Notes: generated from the sequence alone by a model not told the origin. A DNA stretch of 64,000 nucleotides from Actinomadura sp. KC345 (GCF_004348515.1 NZ_SMKH01000007.1:1-64000); one strand, 5' to 3'. Positions 42,038-51,378 are shown, counted from the first letter of the stretch. A program made the numbers and translations.

Positions 42038-42619
42038 ATGGCGCCGAAGCCGGGCTTGCGGGAGCTGAAGAAGGCGAGGACGCGCGCCGCGATCCAGCGG
42101 GAGGCGCTGCGGCTGTTCGGCGAGCGCGGCTACGAGGCGACGACCGTCGAACAGGTCGCGCAGGCGGCGGAGGTCGCGCACACCACCGTCTTCCGCTACT
42201 TCCCCACCAAGGAGGACCTCGTCATCACCGACGAGGCCGACCCGGAGTTCTTCGAGGCGCTGCGCAACCAGCCGCCGGAGCTGACCCCGATCCAGACCCT
42301 GCGCACCGCCGTCCGCACGATGCTCGTCACCCTGTCCTCCGACGACCTCGCCGCCGGACGTGAGCGGACCGTCCTCATCCTGTCGGTCCCCGCTCTGCGC
42401 GGCGCCGCCTTCGGCAACTACATCGAGACCATGCGGACGGTGACCGCGATCCTCGCCGAACGCGCCGGGGTCGGCCCGGACGACGTCGCCGTCCGCACCC
42501 TCACCGGTGCGGCCTTCGGCGTCATGCTCGACATCATGCTCCGCTGGAAGGACGACCCGTCCTTGGACCTCGCCCAAGCCTTGGACGAGGCGCTGTCCAC
42601 CCTCGACCCCACCGGCTAA
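42038..42619 (+). CDS. TetR family transcriptional regulator
   Basis: About 193 residues. The DNA-binding domain (10-60) has ALRLFGERGYEATTVEQVA and AHTTVFRYFPTKEDLV. The C-terminal part is AcrR-like. It lies 15 bases after the MMPL remnant, its probable original target. Starts are GTG at 42035 or ATG at 42038. It converges on the TetR gene at 42644 with a small hairpin between. Confidence 0.9.
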   Translation: MAPKPGLRELKKARTRAAIQREALRLFGERGYEATTVEQVAQAAEVAHTTVFRYFPTKEDLVITDEADPEFFEALRNQPPELTPIQTLRTAVRTMLVTLSSDDLAAGRERTVLILSVPALRGAAFGNYIETMRTVTAILAERAGVGPDDVAVRTLTGAAFGVMLDIMLRWKDDPSLDLAQALDEALSTLDPTG

Positions 42620-42630
42620 GGCCCCGCGAA

Positions 42631-42652
42631 GCCCCCGTGGGGTTCAGGGGGC
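42631..42652. terminator. Hairpin between convergent TetR genes
   Basis: GCCCCC (42631-42636) pairs with GGGGGC (42647-42652). Short, so a weak candidate; it overlaps the end of the minus-strand TetR gene. Confidence 0.4.
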
Positions 42653-43237
42653 GAAGGCGCGGAGGGTCGCCTCTACCAGCGCGTCGGCATAGTCCGGGGT
42701 GAGCGGTCCCGCCCGGTGGAGCCAGCGCAGGTTGAGCGGGGCATAGAGCACCTCCAGGACGAGGTCGAGGTCGGCGTCCGCAGCGAGCTGCCCCGCTCGC
42801 TGGGCGCTGCGCAGCCTCTCCTTCTTGGCCTCGTCCACGGGGCCGGCCAGCTTCTCGCGGTACTGGGCCGCGAGAGCGGGGTCGGCGATGACCTCCATGG
42901 TGAGCGCTCTGATGGGCGCCTCGAACGCCGGGTCGGTGAACTCCGCGACGGTCGCCCGCATGACGGTCTTGAGGTCGGCCTCAAGGTCGCCGGTGTCGGG
43001 CAGCCGCATGCCCGCGTCCGTCTCGCTGAGCTCCAGGAACGACTCGACGATCACCGCGCCCTTGGACGGCCACCAGCGGTAGATCGTCTGCTTGCCCACG
43101 CCCGCACGGGCGGCGATGGCCTCGATCGACACCTTGGCGTACCCGAGTTCGGAGACCAGTTCACGGGCGGCGCCGAGGACGGCCCGCCGGGATCGCTCGC
43201 TCCGCCGGGCGGGGTTCGGCTTTCCGGGGTGGGACAC
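42644..43237 (-). CDS. TetR family transcriptional regulator
   Basis: A 197-residue TetR with AARELVSELGYAKVSIEAIA and AGVGKQTIYRWWPSKGAVIV, the WWPSK type found in regulators of dehydrogenase genes. A C-terminal TetR_C domain follows. Its own start at 43237 is 24 bases from an inverted-repeat operator pair, so it is likely autoregulated and originally controlled the broken SDR on the other side. Confidence 0.9.
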   Translation of the reverse strand: MSHPGKPNPARRSERSRRAVLGAARELVSELGYAKVSIEAIAARAGVGKQTIYRWWPSKGAVIVESFLELSETDAGMRLPDTGDLEADLKTVMRATVAEFTDPAFEAPIRALTMEVIADPALAAQYREKLAGPVDEAKKERLRSAQRAGQLAADADLDLVLEVLYAPLNLRWLHRAGPLTPDYADALVEATLRAFAP

Positions 43238-43260
43238 GTCCGGAAGCGTAGCATCTGAAC

Positions 43261-43337
43261 GAGACGAGACGGTCCGTCTTGACGATCGACCGGCGCGTCC
43301 CCGTACTCCTCATTAACAAGACGAACCGTCTCGTCTC
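43261..43337. promoter_or_regulatory. Duplicated, inverted TetR operators
   Basis: The 21-base arms at 43261-43281 and 43317-43337 are reverse complements with one mismatch. Each arm contains its own palindromic core, AGACGGTCCGTCT (43267-43279) and AGACGAACCGTCT (43319-43331). The duplicated site lies between tetR and the SDR remnant. Confidence 0.7.
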
Positions 43338-44021
43338 ACCGCACCCGGACGGCCTCGTACGGCTGACCCTCGACGTCACCGACCGGGAGGCCGTCCGGAA
43401 GGTGGTCGATCAGGCCGCGGCGGCGTTCGGACGGCTCGACGTCGTCGTCAACAACGCGGGGGCGATGCTGCTCGGCATGGTCGAGGAGGCGGGCGAGGAG
43501 CAGATCCGCGCCCAGTTCGACGTCAACTTCTTCGGCGCGGTCTGGGTGACACAGGCGGTGACGCCGCATCTGCGCGCCCAAGGGTCCGGCCACATCCTGC
43601 AGGTCACCTCGAGGGGACCGGCGGCGGCGTCGCCTCCACCGGGTTCTACGGCGCGAGCAAGTCGGCGCTCGACTCGCTGGGCCAGGCGCTGGCGATGGAG
43701 ATGGCCCCGTTCGGGGTCAAGGTGACGATCGTGCAGCCCGGCGGATACGGCACGGACCTGTTCACGCGGGGCACCACGATGACGGAGCCCCGCCCGGAGT
43801 ACGACACGCTGCGCGCACGGTTGGCCGAGATATGGGGCGAGGACGCAGGCCCGCGCCCGAGCACCGCGGCACCGGTGATCATGGAGTTGGCCGGCCTGGC
43901 GGAGCCGCCGCTGCGGCTGATCGTCGGCGGCGCCTCCTACGACATGGTGCGGCAGCTGGAAGAGGCCCGGACCGCCGAGTACCGGGCGTGGGAGCACCTC
44001 AGCCGGAAGGCGCCGGGCTGA
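43279..44021 (+). pseudogene. SDR oxidoreductase remnant, truncated and frameshifted
   Basis: Two frames together cover an SDR that has lost its N-terminal Rossmann glycine motif. The first (to about 43615) retains LDVVVNNAGAMLLG and GHILQVTS; the second (from about 43620, reading VASTGFYGASKSALDSLGQA) carries the catalytic Tyr-Lys and the end EHLSRKAPG. The break is between bases 43600 and 43630, a shift of reading frame. The start of the enzyme seems replaced by the operator duplication. No active reductase can be made. Confidence 0.8.
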
Positions 44022-44113
44022 TTCCGCAGGAATTTCGCCGGGGGTGTCTGTCCGGCCCCGTCGATCTCGTCATCACTACAAGACATCACCACGTGAAGGG
44101 GAAGGCTACGGAC

Positions 44114-44491
44114 ATGCGCTACATGCTGCTGTTCCACTACACCGAAGAGACCGACGAGTCGCTCGGGGCCGAGACGATGGCCGCCGGCAGGAACGCGTTC
44201 GACGCCTACGCCGCGACGCTGGAGCAGGCCGGGATCCTGGTGAGCGGCCAGGTCCTCCAGCCGTCGGCCGCCTCGACCACGCTCACGCTCGCCGGCGGGG
44301 AGCCGCGGATCCAGGACGGCCCGTTCGCCGACACCAAGGAGCAGCTCGGCGGTGTGATGATCATCGACGTCCCGGACCTCGACGCCGCACTGGAGTGGGC
44401 GCGGCAGGCGCCGCCGGCCTCGTGGGGCACGGTCGAGGTCCGGCCCGGCGCCGTGCACACCGAGGCCGGGGCGTGGGTTCCGTCGTCGTGA
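44114..44491 (+). CDS. DGPF/YCII-related domain protein
   Basis: A 125-residue protein with MRYMLLFHY at the start, GGEPRIQDGPFADTKEQLGG (the DGPF signature) and a short alpha-beta fold. Its companion is an ECF42 sigma factor, with which DGPF genes are usually linked; they are thought to act in the same signal pathway. ATG at 44114 follows GAAGGGGAAGG. The stop overlaps the sigma gene start as GTGA. Confidence 0.9.
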   Translation: MRYMLLFHYTEETDESLGAETMAAGRNAFDAYAATLEQAGILVSGQVLQPSAASTTLTLAGGEPRIQDGPFADTKEQLGGVMIIDVPDLDAALEWARQAPPASWGTVEVRPGAVHTEAGAWVPSS

Positions 44492-45711
44492 CCGGTGAGA
44501 CCGCCGCCGGCGTCGCCGAGCGCACCGCGCGGGCGTCGTACGGCCGGCTGGTCGCGCTCCTCGCCGCGCCGACGGGCGACCTCCAGCTCGCCGAGGACAC
44601 CCTGGCGCAGGCGTTCGAGCAGGCGCTGGCCACGTGGCCGCGCGACGGCGTCCCGGCCAACCCGGAGGGCTGGCTGCTCACGGTCGCACGGAACCGGCAG
44701 CGGGACGTCTGGAAGTCCGCCGGGCACCGCCGCCACGCTCCCCTGGAGGCCGCCGCCGGCGTCGAACCCGTGCTGGGCGGACCCGCGCTGGACGAGGCCG
44801 ACCCGGACGAGATCCCCGACCGGCGGCTGGCCCTGCTCTTCGTGTGCGCGCACCCGGCGATCGCCGCGAACGTCCGCACGCCGCTGATGCTGCAGGTCGT
44901 CCTCGGCTTCGAGTCCGCCCAGATCGCGCGGGCGTTCGCCGTGCCCGACGGGGCGATGTCGCAACGGCTGGTGCGGGCCAAGCGGCGCATCCGGGACGCC
45001 CGGATCCCGTTCGCCGTCCCGGGGCGGCAGGCGATGCCGGAACGGCTGCCGCCGGTGCTCGAAGCGGTGTACGGCTGCTACACGCTGGCGTGGCCGGACC
45101 GCGGCGACAGCGGTTCGCTCGCCGGTGAGGCGCGGTACCTGGCCGTCACCCTGGCCACGCTGCTCCGCGACCAGGCGGAGCCGTGGGGCCTGGCCGCCCT
45201 GCTCACCCTGGCGTCGGCGCGGGCGAGGGCGCCCGGTCTGCCGTTCCTGCCGCTGGACGAGCAGGATCCGTCCGGCTGGGACCGCCGCCTCATCGAGGAG
45301 GGCGAGTCCTACCTCCACAAGGCCGAACGGCCAGGCCAGGCGCCCGGACGGTTCCAGCTGGAGGCGGCGATCCAGGCCGTCCACTGCGACCGTGCCCGCA
45401 CCGGCGAAACGGACTGGACGTCGCTCCGCACCCTCTACGCCGCGTTGGTCGCCGTCGCCCCGAGCCTCGGGAGCCACGTGGCGAACGCGGCCGTCGTCGG
45501 GCGGACCGGGTCACCGGAACGCGGGCTCGGACTGCTCGACGCGCTACCGCCGGAACGGGAACGGTTCCAGCCGTACCACGCGACCCGCGGCGACCTGCTG
45601 GCACGGCTGGGCCGGCCGGACGACGCGGCGGCCGCCTACACCGAAGCGGCGGCGCTCACCGACGACCCGGCGGCGCGAAGGTTCCTCGAACGGCGCGCCG
45701 GAAGGGCGTAG
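44488..45711 (+). CDS. ECF42-type RNA polymerase sigma factor with TPR-like C-terminus
   Basis: A 407-residue sigma factor from GTG at 44488. Region 2 reads AEDTLAQAFEQALATWPRDG with WLLTVARNR, region 4 reads LLQ-like RTPLMLQVVLGFESAQIARA. Beyond it, about 200 residues of helical repeats end in RGDLLARLGRPDDAAAAYTE. This long extension replaces an anti-sigma factor in the ECF42 group. Coupled to the DGPF gene; no anti-sigma gene is nearby. Confidence 0.9.
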   Translation: MTGETAAGVAERTARASYGRLVALLAAPTGDLQLAEDTLAQAFEQALATWPRDGVPANPEGWLLTVARNRQRDVWKSAGHRRHAPLEAAAGVEPVLGGPALDEADPDEIPDRRLALLFVCAHPAIAANVRTPLMLQVVLGFESAQIARAFAVPDGAMSQRLVRAKRRIRDARIPFAVPGRQAMPERLPPVLEAVYGCYTLAWPDRGDSGSLAGEARYLAVTLATLLRDQAEPWGLAALLTLASARARAPGLPFLPLDEQDPSGWDRRLIEEGESYLHKAERPGQAPGRFQLEAAIQAVHCDRARTGETDWTSLRTLYAALVAVAPSLGSHVANAAVVGRTGSPERGLGLLDALPPERERFQPYHATRGDLLARLGRPDDAAAAYTEAAALTDDPAARRFLERRAGRA

Positions 45712-45718
45712 CCGGGCC

Positions 45719-46033
45719 TCATACACCGGCGGGCGGCTGCGGGGTCCGCGCCGCCGCGACGATCTGCTCCAGGGCGGCGGCGTGGCGCTGGAACGCTTCG
45801 CGCCCCTGGAGCGTGAGCTGCACGTGCGTCCGCCGGACGGCCCCGTCCCGCCTCTTGCGGACGGTGACGTAGCCGGCGTTCGCGAGCGCCGTGATCTGCT
45901 TCGACAGGGCCGAGTCGCTGGTCCCGATGCTGTCGCGGATGAAGCCGAACTCCGCCCAGCCCGCGGGGGCCAGCAGCGCGACGATCGACAACCGCGCCGG
46001 CACGTGCAGGAACTCGTCGAATCGCGCGTCCAT
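45719..46033 (-). CDS. Winged-helix transcriptional regulator
   Basis: A 104-residue single-domain regulator of the MarR/ArsR style: HVPARLSIVALLAPAGWAEF, then SDSALSKQITALANAGYVTV as recognition helix and VRKRRDGAVRRTHVQLT as wing. ATG at 46033 overlaps the stop of the membrane-protein gene. The two palindromes upstream of that gene are the probable operators, so this should be an autorepressor of the two-gene operon. Confidence 0.88.
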   Translation of the reverse strand: MDARFDEFLHVPARLSIVALLAPAGWAEFGFIRDSIGTSDSALSKQITALANAGYVTVRKRRDGAVRRTHVQLTLQGREAFQRHAAALEQIVAAARTPQPPAGV

Positions 46034-46488
46034 CAGCCGCTGCGGACGATCGAACCGAACAGGCGGCGGACGGGCACCGCTACGGCAAGGGCCGTGAGCG
46101 CGAGCGCGGCGCCCGTGATCGTGTGCTGGACGGGCAGGTCGAACGCGAACGCACCCAGCGCGCTGGCGATGCTGTAGGCGATGAACGCGCCGATGAGGAT
46201 CACGCCCATCGCCACTTGGAACATCACCTCCGGGACGGTGGGCTTCCTCTGGACGGGAGCGCGACGCCGCTGCACGAGCGCCGACGCCACCAGGATCCCC
46301 TCACCCACGAGGAAGACCACGATCTGCCAGGGCTGCGGGAAGTCGAGCGACGCCACGGCGACGAACAGGCCGAGCGCCGAGAGCAACATGTACGAGCGGG
46401 CGAAACTGTGCCGGACGTACTCGTCCCGCGTCCGCTCCTGAAGCCGGTGGATGTCATCGAGCGAACTACGTGCTTCCTCGGGGTTCAC
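46033..46488 (-). CDS. Four-helix membrane protein with cytosolic N-terminus
   Basis: A 151-residue protein from GTG at 46488, placed 5 bases from AGGAGG. Residues 1-30 are hydrophilic; four helices follow (SYMLLSALGLFVAVASL, IVVFLVGEGILVASALV, VAMGVILIGAFIAYSIAS and TGAALALTALAVAV). The function is unknown, but its tie to the small winged-helix regulator (ATGA overlap) is a common actinomycete pair. Confidence 0.7.
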   Translation of the reverse strand: MNPEEARSSLDDIHRLQERTRDEYVRHSFARSYMLLSALGLFVAVASLDFPQPWQIVVFLVGEGILVASALVQRRRAPVQRKPTVPEVMFQVAMGVILIGAFIAYSIASALGAFAFDLPVQHTITGAALALTALAVAVPVRRLFGSIVRSG

Positions 46489-46499
46489 GCACACCTCCT

Positions 46500-46544
46500 A
46501 CTTTCCTATGGAGAAAGTAGCATGCACTTTCCTCACAGGAAAGT
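46500..46544. promoter_or_regulatory. Two operator palindromes of the winged-helix regulator
   Basis: ACTTTCCT, 3 bases, AGGAAAGT is perfect at 46526-46544; ACTTTCCT, 3 bases, GAGAAAGT at 46500-46518 is a close copy, 26 bases away. They lie just upstream of the membrane-protein/regulator operon and may also affect the gene at 46587. Confidence 0.7.
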
Positions 46545-46586
46545 AGCGGGGCCGGGCGGCCGGGGAGCGCGCCCTATGGTCGTTCG

Positions 46587-48446
46587 GTGTTCATGGGGCG
46601 TTCGCCGGGCGGTGGTTGGGTGGCGTGCATGCGTGCTTGTTTAGTCGTGTCCGCGCGGGAGCGCGGTGAGCGGATCGCGGACGGGGTGCTCGCGGCTGCT
46701 CGGCGGGCCATCGAGGAGGCCGTGCCCGCGCCCGCCGACCGGTGGCGTACCGCGGAGTGGGTCTCGCCGGACGGCGCCACCGCGATGCTGGTGTGGTCCA
46801 ACGAACCGGTCGAGGAGCCGTTCCCCGAACCGATCCTCACGTCCGGCGGCCGCGCCCTGGCCTACTGCGGCTACCTGGGCGGCAAGGGGGACGCCGACCT
46901 GCTGCTGGGCGCCGCCGCGCTCGGGGACGGCCTGGACGACATCGGCGGCTGCTTCTCGGTGTTCCGGGCCGGGGAGGACGGGTTCGAGGCCGCCACGTCC
47001 GTCACGCGGGCGTGCCCCGTCTACCACGCCGAGGCGGGCGGGCTGCGGTTCGCGGCGTCCCGTGCCCTGCTGGCGCACCTCGCGGCGCGGGCGGCGGCGA
47101 CCGGGCTGGCCCGCCCGGCGCCCGCCTACGACCTGATGGCGCTCCAGTCGATCGTGCGGCACGGGTTCTTCGTCTCGGACGAGACGCCGTTCGAGGGCGT
47201 GCGGGCGGTCCCGAACGCGGCCGCGTACGTCGCGCGGCACGGCCGGGCCGCCGAGGTCGTCGTGCGGCCGCTGCCCGAGCAGGGACCCGAGCCGGGCGGC
47301 CGCAAGGAGGCACGCGCACGGGTGGAGCCGCTGGCCGAGGCGCTGCTGGCGGCCGTCGAGCCGTTCCGGCGGCACGACCGGCCGATGCGGCTGGCGCTGT
47401 CCGGCGGACGCGACAGCCGGCTGATCGCCGCCGCCTGCCACGCCGCCGGGGTCCCGTTCTTCGGCGCCACCCACGGCCTGGCCGGCAGCCCCGACGTGGT
47501 CCTGGCGCAGCGGGTGGCCGAGGTGCTGGGCGTGGAGTGCCGGGTCACGGTCGACAGGCAGGAGGCCGGCGCGGTCGTCGTCCGCCACCCGGTGCGGCGC
47601 GCCCACGCGCTGGTCCGCATGTGCGAGGGCATGAACTCGGCGTACGAGGGCGTGAACCGGTGGGCGGCCTACGATCCGGAGCCGCGCAGTTCCGGCTCCG
47701 GCGGGGAGCGGCTGCGCGGCGGCTTCCTGGCCGATCAGGGCGACCTGACGCGGGACGGCGTCCACCGGCGGCTCAAGACCATCTTCCTGGCCCAGCGCGA
47801 GTTCCTCAGCGCGGAGGCCAACGCCTACGCCGAGAGCTACTACGACGAGTGGGCCGCCCGCTACGAGCGCGACGGCGTCGACGTGCTCGACAAGCTGCAC
47901 ATGTTCTACAAGACCGGCCGCTGGCTGGCGGGCTCGCACACCGCGACCCTCATGAACTGGGCTTACTACCACCCGTTCCTCGACAACCGGGTGGCGCGCG
48001 CCGCTCTGGCGCTGCCCGTGGAGTGGCGGCTGAGCGAGGAGCCGGTCGCGCTGGTGCTGAACATGTTCGCACCGCGGCTGCGCGACGTGCCGTTCGACGG
48101 CAAGCGGTGGCGGTTCGAGCGGGAGCGGGCCCGCTCGCTCCGCGAGTGGCCGGGCTGGCGGCGCCGCGCCACGCCGCCGAGCACGGGCGCCGCCGGGTTC
48201 AACTGGCGCAAGTCGTACGGGTCGGAGCTGGCCGGGGTGTTCCGCGAGCACATCCTGGACGCGCCGGCCGAGCTGTTCTCCATCGTCGACCGCGGCGCGG
48301 TCGAGCGGCGGCTCGCCGAGGTGCCGCCGCGCCGCCCCGGGCAGAGCTGGCACCTGCTCTCGCTGAGCGTCCTGCTGTCGGGCGCCTGGCGCGAGCCCGA
48401 GCCGGTCGACCTGCCGGACGTCGCGGTGCCCATCCCCGCCTCGTGA
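46587..48446 (+). CDS. Asparagine-synthetase-like protein
   Basis: A 619-residue protein. The C-terminal ATP-pyrophosphatase domain has the PP-loop RLALSGGRDSRLIAAA (about residue 263), a variant of SGGxDS, and later HPFLDNRVARAALALP. The N-terminal glutaminase-like half lacks Cys at position 2 for the common starts, so ammonia from glutamine is unlikely. GTG at 46587 is preceded by TATGGT at 6 bases, suggesting a leaderless start; ATG at 46593 or 46629 are alternatives. It could amidate or cyclise a peptide, as in related lasso cyclases, but no precursor is seen next to it. Confidence 0.75.
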   Translation: MFMGRSPGGGWVACMRACLVVSARERGERIADGVLAAARRAIEEAVPAPADRWRTAEWVSPDGATAMLVWSNEPVEEPFPEPILTSGGRALAYCGYLGGKGDADLLLGAAALGDGLDDIGGCFSVFRAGEDGFEAATSVTRACPVYHAEAGGLRFAASRALLAHLAARAAATGLARPAPAYDLMALQSIVRHGFFVSDETPFEGVRAVPNAAAYVARHGRAAEVVVRPLPEQGPEPGGRKEARARVEPLAEALLAAVEPFRRHDRPMRLALSGGRDSRLIAAACHAAGVPFFGATHGLAGSPDVVLAQRVAEVLGVECRVTVDRQEAGAVVVRHPVRRAHALVRMCEGMNSAYEGVNRWAAYDPEPRSSGSGGERLRGGFLADQGDLTRDGVHRRLKTIFLAQREFLSAEANAYAESYYDEWAARYERDGVDVLDKLHMFYKTGRWLAGSHTATLMNWAYYHPFLDNRVARAALALPVEWRLSEEPVALVLNMFAPRLRDVPFDGKRWRFERERARSLREWPGWRRRATPPSTGAAGFNWRKSYGSELAGVFREHILDAPAELFSIVDRGAVERRLAEVPPRRPGQSWHLLSLSVLLSGAWREPEPVDLPDVAVPIPAS

Positions 48447-48448
48447 TC

Positions 48449-48475
48449 CCCCGGCCGGGGCCGGTCCGGCCGGGG
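48449..48475. terminator. Terminator between convergent genes
   Basis: CCCCGGCCGG (48449-48458), 7-base loop, CCGGCCGGGG (48466-48475), perfect 10-base arms between the stops of the synthetase-like and EF-hand genes. Confidence 0.75.
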
Positions 48476-48691
48476 TCAGCGGTCCCAGGCGACGAGGAAC
48501 TCCGCCTGGGAGATGCGGCCGTCGGCGTCGCCGTCGCGCCCGTCCGCCACCCGGAAGATCGAGTCGAGTTCCGCCGGGGTGACCTCCTCGCCGCGCGCCT
48601 TCATGGCGGCGGTGAACTCCTCACGGGTGATGTAGCCGTCGCCGTCGGCGTCGAACTCCTTGAACGTGGCGGTCGGGTCCAGGTCGGCCAT
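48476..48691 (-). CDS. EF-hand calcium-binding protein
   Basis: 71 residues with two canonical EF-hand loops: DADGDGYITREE (about residue 13) and DGDADGRISQAE (about 53). It is a small cytosolic calcium sensor or buffer of the calmodulin-like type found in actinomycetes. ATG at 48691 follows AAAGG. The open frame continues upstream but without domain character. Upstream, the 184-base gap holds a TAGCGT promoter for the next plus-strand gene. Confidence 0.9.
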   Translation of the reverse strand: MADLDPTATFKEFDADGDGYITREEFTAAMKARGEEVTPAELDSIFRVADGRDGDADGRISQAEFLVAWDR

Positions 48692-48862
48692 GGCAAAACC
48701 TTTCGATCCACACATTCCAGACAAACAACATCGAAGCATGACCGTGTGTCCCGGCGTGCCGGATTGCTCGATACCGCGCACCACGGCCGGCGGCCGGACG
48801 GTGGTGCTTCCCCTACCCCGCGGGTGGTGCTGGACCGTTGGTGAGGGGCCGCGGGCCGCTCG

Positions 48863-48868
48863 TAGCGT
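48863..48868 (+). promoter_or_regulatory. TAGCGT -10 element of the hydrolase remnant
   Basis: TAGCGT, 7 bases, then ATG at 48876: the leaderless arrangement also seen at 17278, 34227 and 56988. Confidence 0.45.
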
Positions 48869-48875
48869 CGCCGTC

Positions 48876-49474
48876 ATGAGCGAATCCACCGGCAGCACGG
48901 GAACCGGCACCACGAGACGGACGGCTCTGCGGGGCCTGGGGCTGGCGGCGGGCGGCGCCGCGCCGGCGACCGGGCTCGGGACCGCGGAGGCGGCGGCGGA
49001 CACCCGGCGCAGGACCACCACCTACGTGCTGGTGCACGGCACTCACAGCGCCGGCGCATTCTGGACGCCGATCACGCGGGAACTGGCCCTGCGCGGCCAC
49101 CGCGTCGTCCCGGTGGACCAGCCGTGGCACGGCGCGGAGGCGTTCGTGCCCGCGTCGTACCAGTGATCTGCGCGGACTACCCCGACGCGGCCTTCCGCCG
49201 CGTGCTCGCCGACCTGCAGAGCGACGAGTCCGTCGCCGTCTACGCGGGCCGGGCCGCGGGCCGGGCGAGCAGGTGGGGGCGCATCCCCCGCACCTACCTG
49301 TGGTTCGGCAGGGACCTGACGATCGCCGCCCCGCTCCAGGACAGGATGGTCGAAGAGGCCGACGCGCTCACCCCCCGCAACCGCTTCCGCGTGCACGACT
49401 TTCCCAAGGCGTCGCACATCGGCCCCCTGGATCCCGCGCCTGTCGCGGAGATCCTGGACGGCCTCGCGGCGTGA
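48876..49474 (+). pseudogene. Alpha/beta hydrolase with internal deletion
   Basis: The first frame gives a twin-Arg-like signal (TRRTALRGLGLAAGGA) and the hydrolase start YVLVHGTHSAGAFWTPI, then stops at 49166 after AFVPASYQ. A second frame resumes at 49164 with ICADYPDAAFRRVLADL and runs to the end with FRVHDFPKASHIGP, the His-containing end. The central part with the nucleophile elbow GHSxGG is missing, perhaps 100 residues, and the frame shifts. So the gene is dead in this genome or assembly. Confidence 0.8.
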
Positions 49475-49695
49475 TCCGTCGCCCCGAGACGCGGGAGGAC
49501 GGCTCACATCCCGGCGGGAGCTGGTCAGCCGCACATGGCACCGCTGCTCCGGTCGGCGTTCGTCGCTAACGGGGAGGACGACGGACGGGCTTCGCCGGGT
49601 TCCCGGACGGGTACCCCCGTTCGGGGGTGGCGTGCGTCACGCGGCGTGGCGACGATCCTCCGTACCGGTTGTCCGTGCGGCTTCGAGGAGAGACC

Positions 49696-51378
49696 ATGCC
49701 CGCTGTCGAGTTCCGTGCGGCGCGCGACTTCCTGCTCGCGCATCGCGATGACTACGCGACCGCGTACGAGAAGTTCCGCTGGCCGGTGCTGACCGGCTTC
49801 AACTGGGCGCTGGACTGGTTCGACAGGATCGCCGAGAGCAACGACTCCCCCGCGCTGTGGATCGTGGAGGAGGACGGCTCGGAGGCGAAGTACTCGTTCT
49901 CGCAGATGTCGCGGCGGTCGAACCAGGTGGCGAACCTGCTGCGGCGGTCGGGGGTGCGGCGCGGCGACCGGATCATCCTGATGCTCGGCAACCAGGTCGA
50001 ACTCTGGGAGACGGTCCTGGCCGCGATGAAGATCGGCGCGGTCCTGATCCCGTGCACGCCGCTGCTCGGCACGGCCGACCTCCAGGACCGGCTGACGCGC
50101 GGCGACGCCCGGCACGTGGTGGCCGGCTCCGACCACACCGGCAAGTTCGACGGCGTGGAGGGCGAGTACACGAAGATCGCCGTGGGCGACCCGGTGGACG
50201 GATGGGTGCGCTACCAGGAGGCGTACGAGGAGGCGGACCAGTTCACGCCGTACGGCCTCACCATGTCGCAGGACACGCTGCTGCTGTACTTCACGTCCGG
50301 GACGACGGCGAAGCCGAAGCTCGTCGAGCACACGCACGCCACGTACCCGGCCGGTCACCTGTCCACGATGTACTGGATCGGGCTGCGGCCCGGGGACGTC
50401 CACCTGAACATCTCGTCGCCGGGATGGGCGAAGCACGCGTGGAGCAACATCTTCGCGCCGTGGGACGCCGAGGCGTGCGTGTTCATCTTCAACTACACGC
50501 GGTTCGACGCCGACCGGCTGCTCGACACGATCGAACGCTGCGGCATCACGAGCTTCTGCGCGCCGCCCACGGTGTGGCGGATGCTGATCCAGTCCGACCT
50601 GGGACGGCTCGCGACGCCGCCCCGGGAGGTCGTCGCGGCCGGTGAGCCGCTGAACCCGGAGGTGATCGAGCGGGTTCGGGACGCGTGGAACCTGACGATC
50701 CGGGACGGGTTCGGGCAGACCGAGACGACCGTCCAGATCGCCAACACGCCGGGCCAGCCGGTCAAGCCGGGGTCGATGGGACGCGCCGTGCCCGGCTACA
50801 AGGTGGCGCTGATCGACCCGCTCACCGGGCGGCCCGGCGACGAGGGCGAGATCTGCCTCGAACTGGAGGACCGCCCGCTCGGCCTGATGGTCGGCTACCA
50901 CGGCGACGAGGCGCGCACCGAGGAGGCGATGGCGGGCGGCTACTACCACACCGGCGACATCGGCTCCCGGGACGAGGACGGATACATCACCTACGTCGGG
51001 CGGGCCGATGACGTCTTCAAGGCGTCCGACTACAAGATCTCGCCGTTCGAGCTGGAGAGCGTGCTGATCGAGCACGAGGCCGTCGCGGAGGCCGCGGTCG
51101 TGCCCTCGCCCGACCCGGTCCGGGCGGCCGTGCCGAAGGCGTACGTGACGCTCGCCGCCGGCTGGGAGCCGGACGCGCAGACGGCCAGGGCGATCTTCGA
51201 GCACAGCCGGGCGCAGCTGTCCCCGTACAAGCGGGTCCGGCTGCTGGAGTTCGGCGAGCTGCCCAAGACGATCTCCGGCAAGATCCGCCGGGTCGAGCTG
51301 CGGACCAGCGAGTTCGACAAGCACCCGGGCGCGGACGACCGGCCCCCGGGCGAGTTCCGCGAGGAGGACCTGCGATGA
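49696..51378 (+). CDS. Medium-chain acyl-CoA synthetase-like AMP-binding protein
   Basis: A 560-residue adenylating enzyme. P-loop-like core [20 protein letters not shown] (about residue 197), [24 protein letters not shown] and a C-terminal ISGKIRR with the catalytic Lys. The [22 protein letters not shown] segment is typical of AcsM/AAE medium-chain or aromatic acid-CoA ligases. ATG at 49696 behind GAGGAGAG. Its stop overlaps the next synthetase start as ATGA. Confidence 0.92.
   Translation: MPAVEFRAARDFLLAHRDDYATAYEKFRWPVLTGFNWALDWFDRIAESNDSPALWIVEEDGSEAKYSFSQMSRRSNQVANLLRRSGVRRGDRIILMLGNQVELWETVLAAMKIGAVLIPCTPLLGTADLQDRLTRGDARHVVAGSDHTGKFDGVEGEYTKIAVGDPVDGWVRYQEAYEEADQFTPYGLTMSQDTLLLYFTSGTTAKPKLVEHTHATYPAGHLSTMYWIGLRPGDVHLNISSPGWAKHAWSNIFAPWDAEACVFIFNYTRFDADRLLDTIERCGITSFCAPPTVWRMLIQSDLGRLATPPREVVAAGEPLNPEVIERVRDAWNLTIRDGFGQTETTVQIANTPGQPVKPGSMGRAVPGYKVALIDPLTGRPGDEGEICLELEDRPLGLMVGYHGDEARTEEAMAGGYYHTGDIGSRDEDGYITYVGRADDVFKASDYKISPFELESVLIEHEAVAEAAVVPSPDPVRAAVPKAYVTLAAGWEPDAQTARAIFEHSRAQLSPYKRVRLLEFGELPKTISGKIRRVELRTSEFDKHPGADDRPPGEFREEDLR

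Noticed and set aside
40382-42577. Minus-strand open frame of about 731 residues over the MMPL gene
   Set aside because: Gly/Arg/Glu-rich nonsense opposite clear transporter and TetR sequences.
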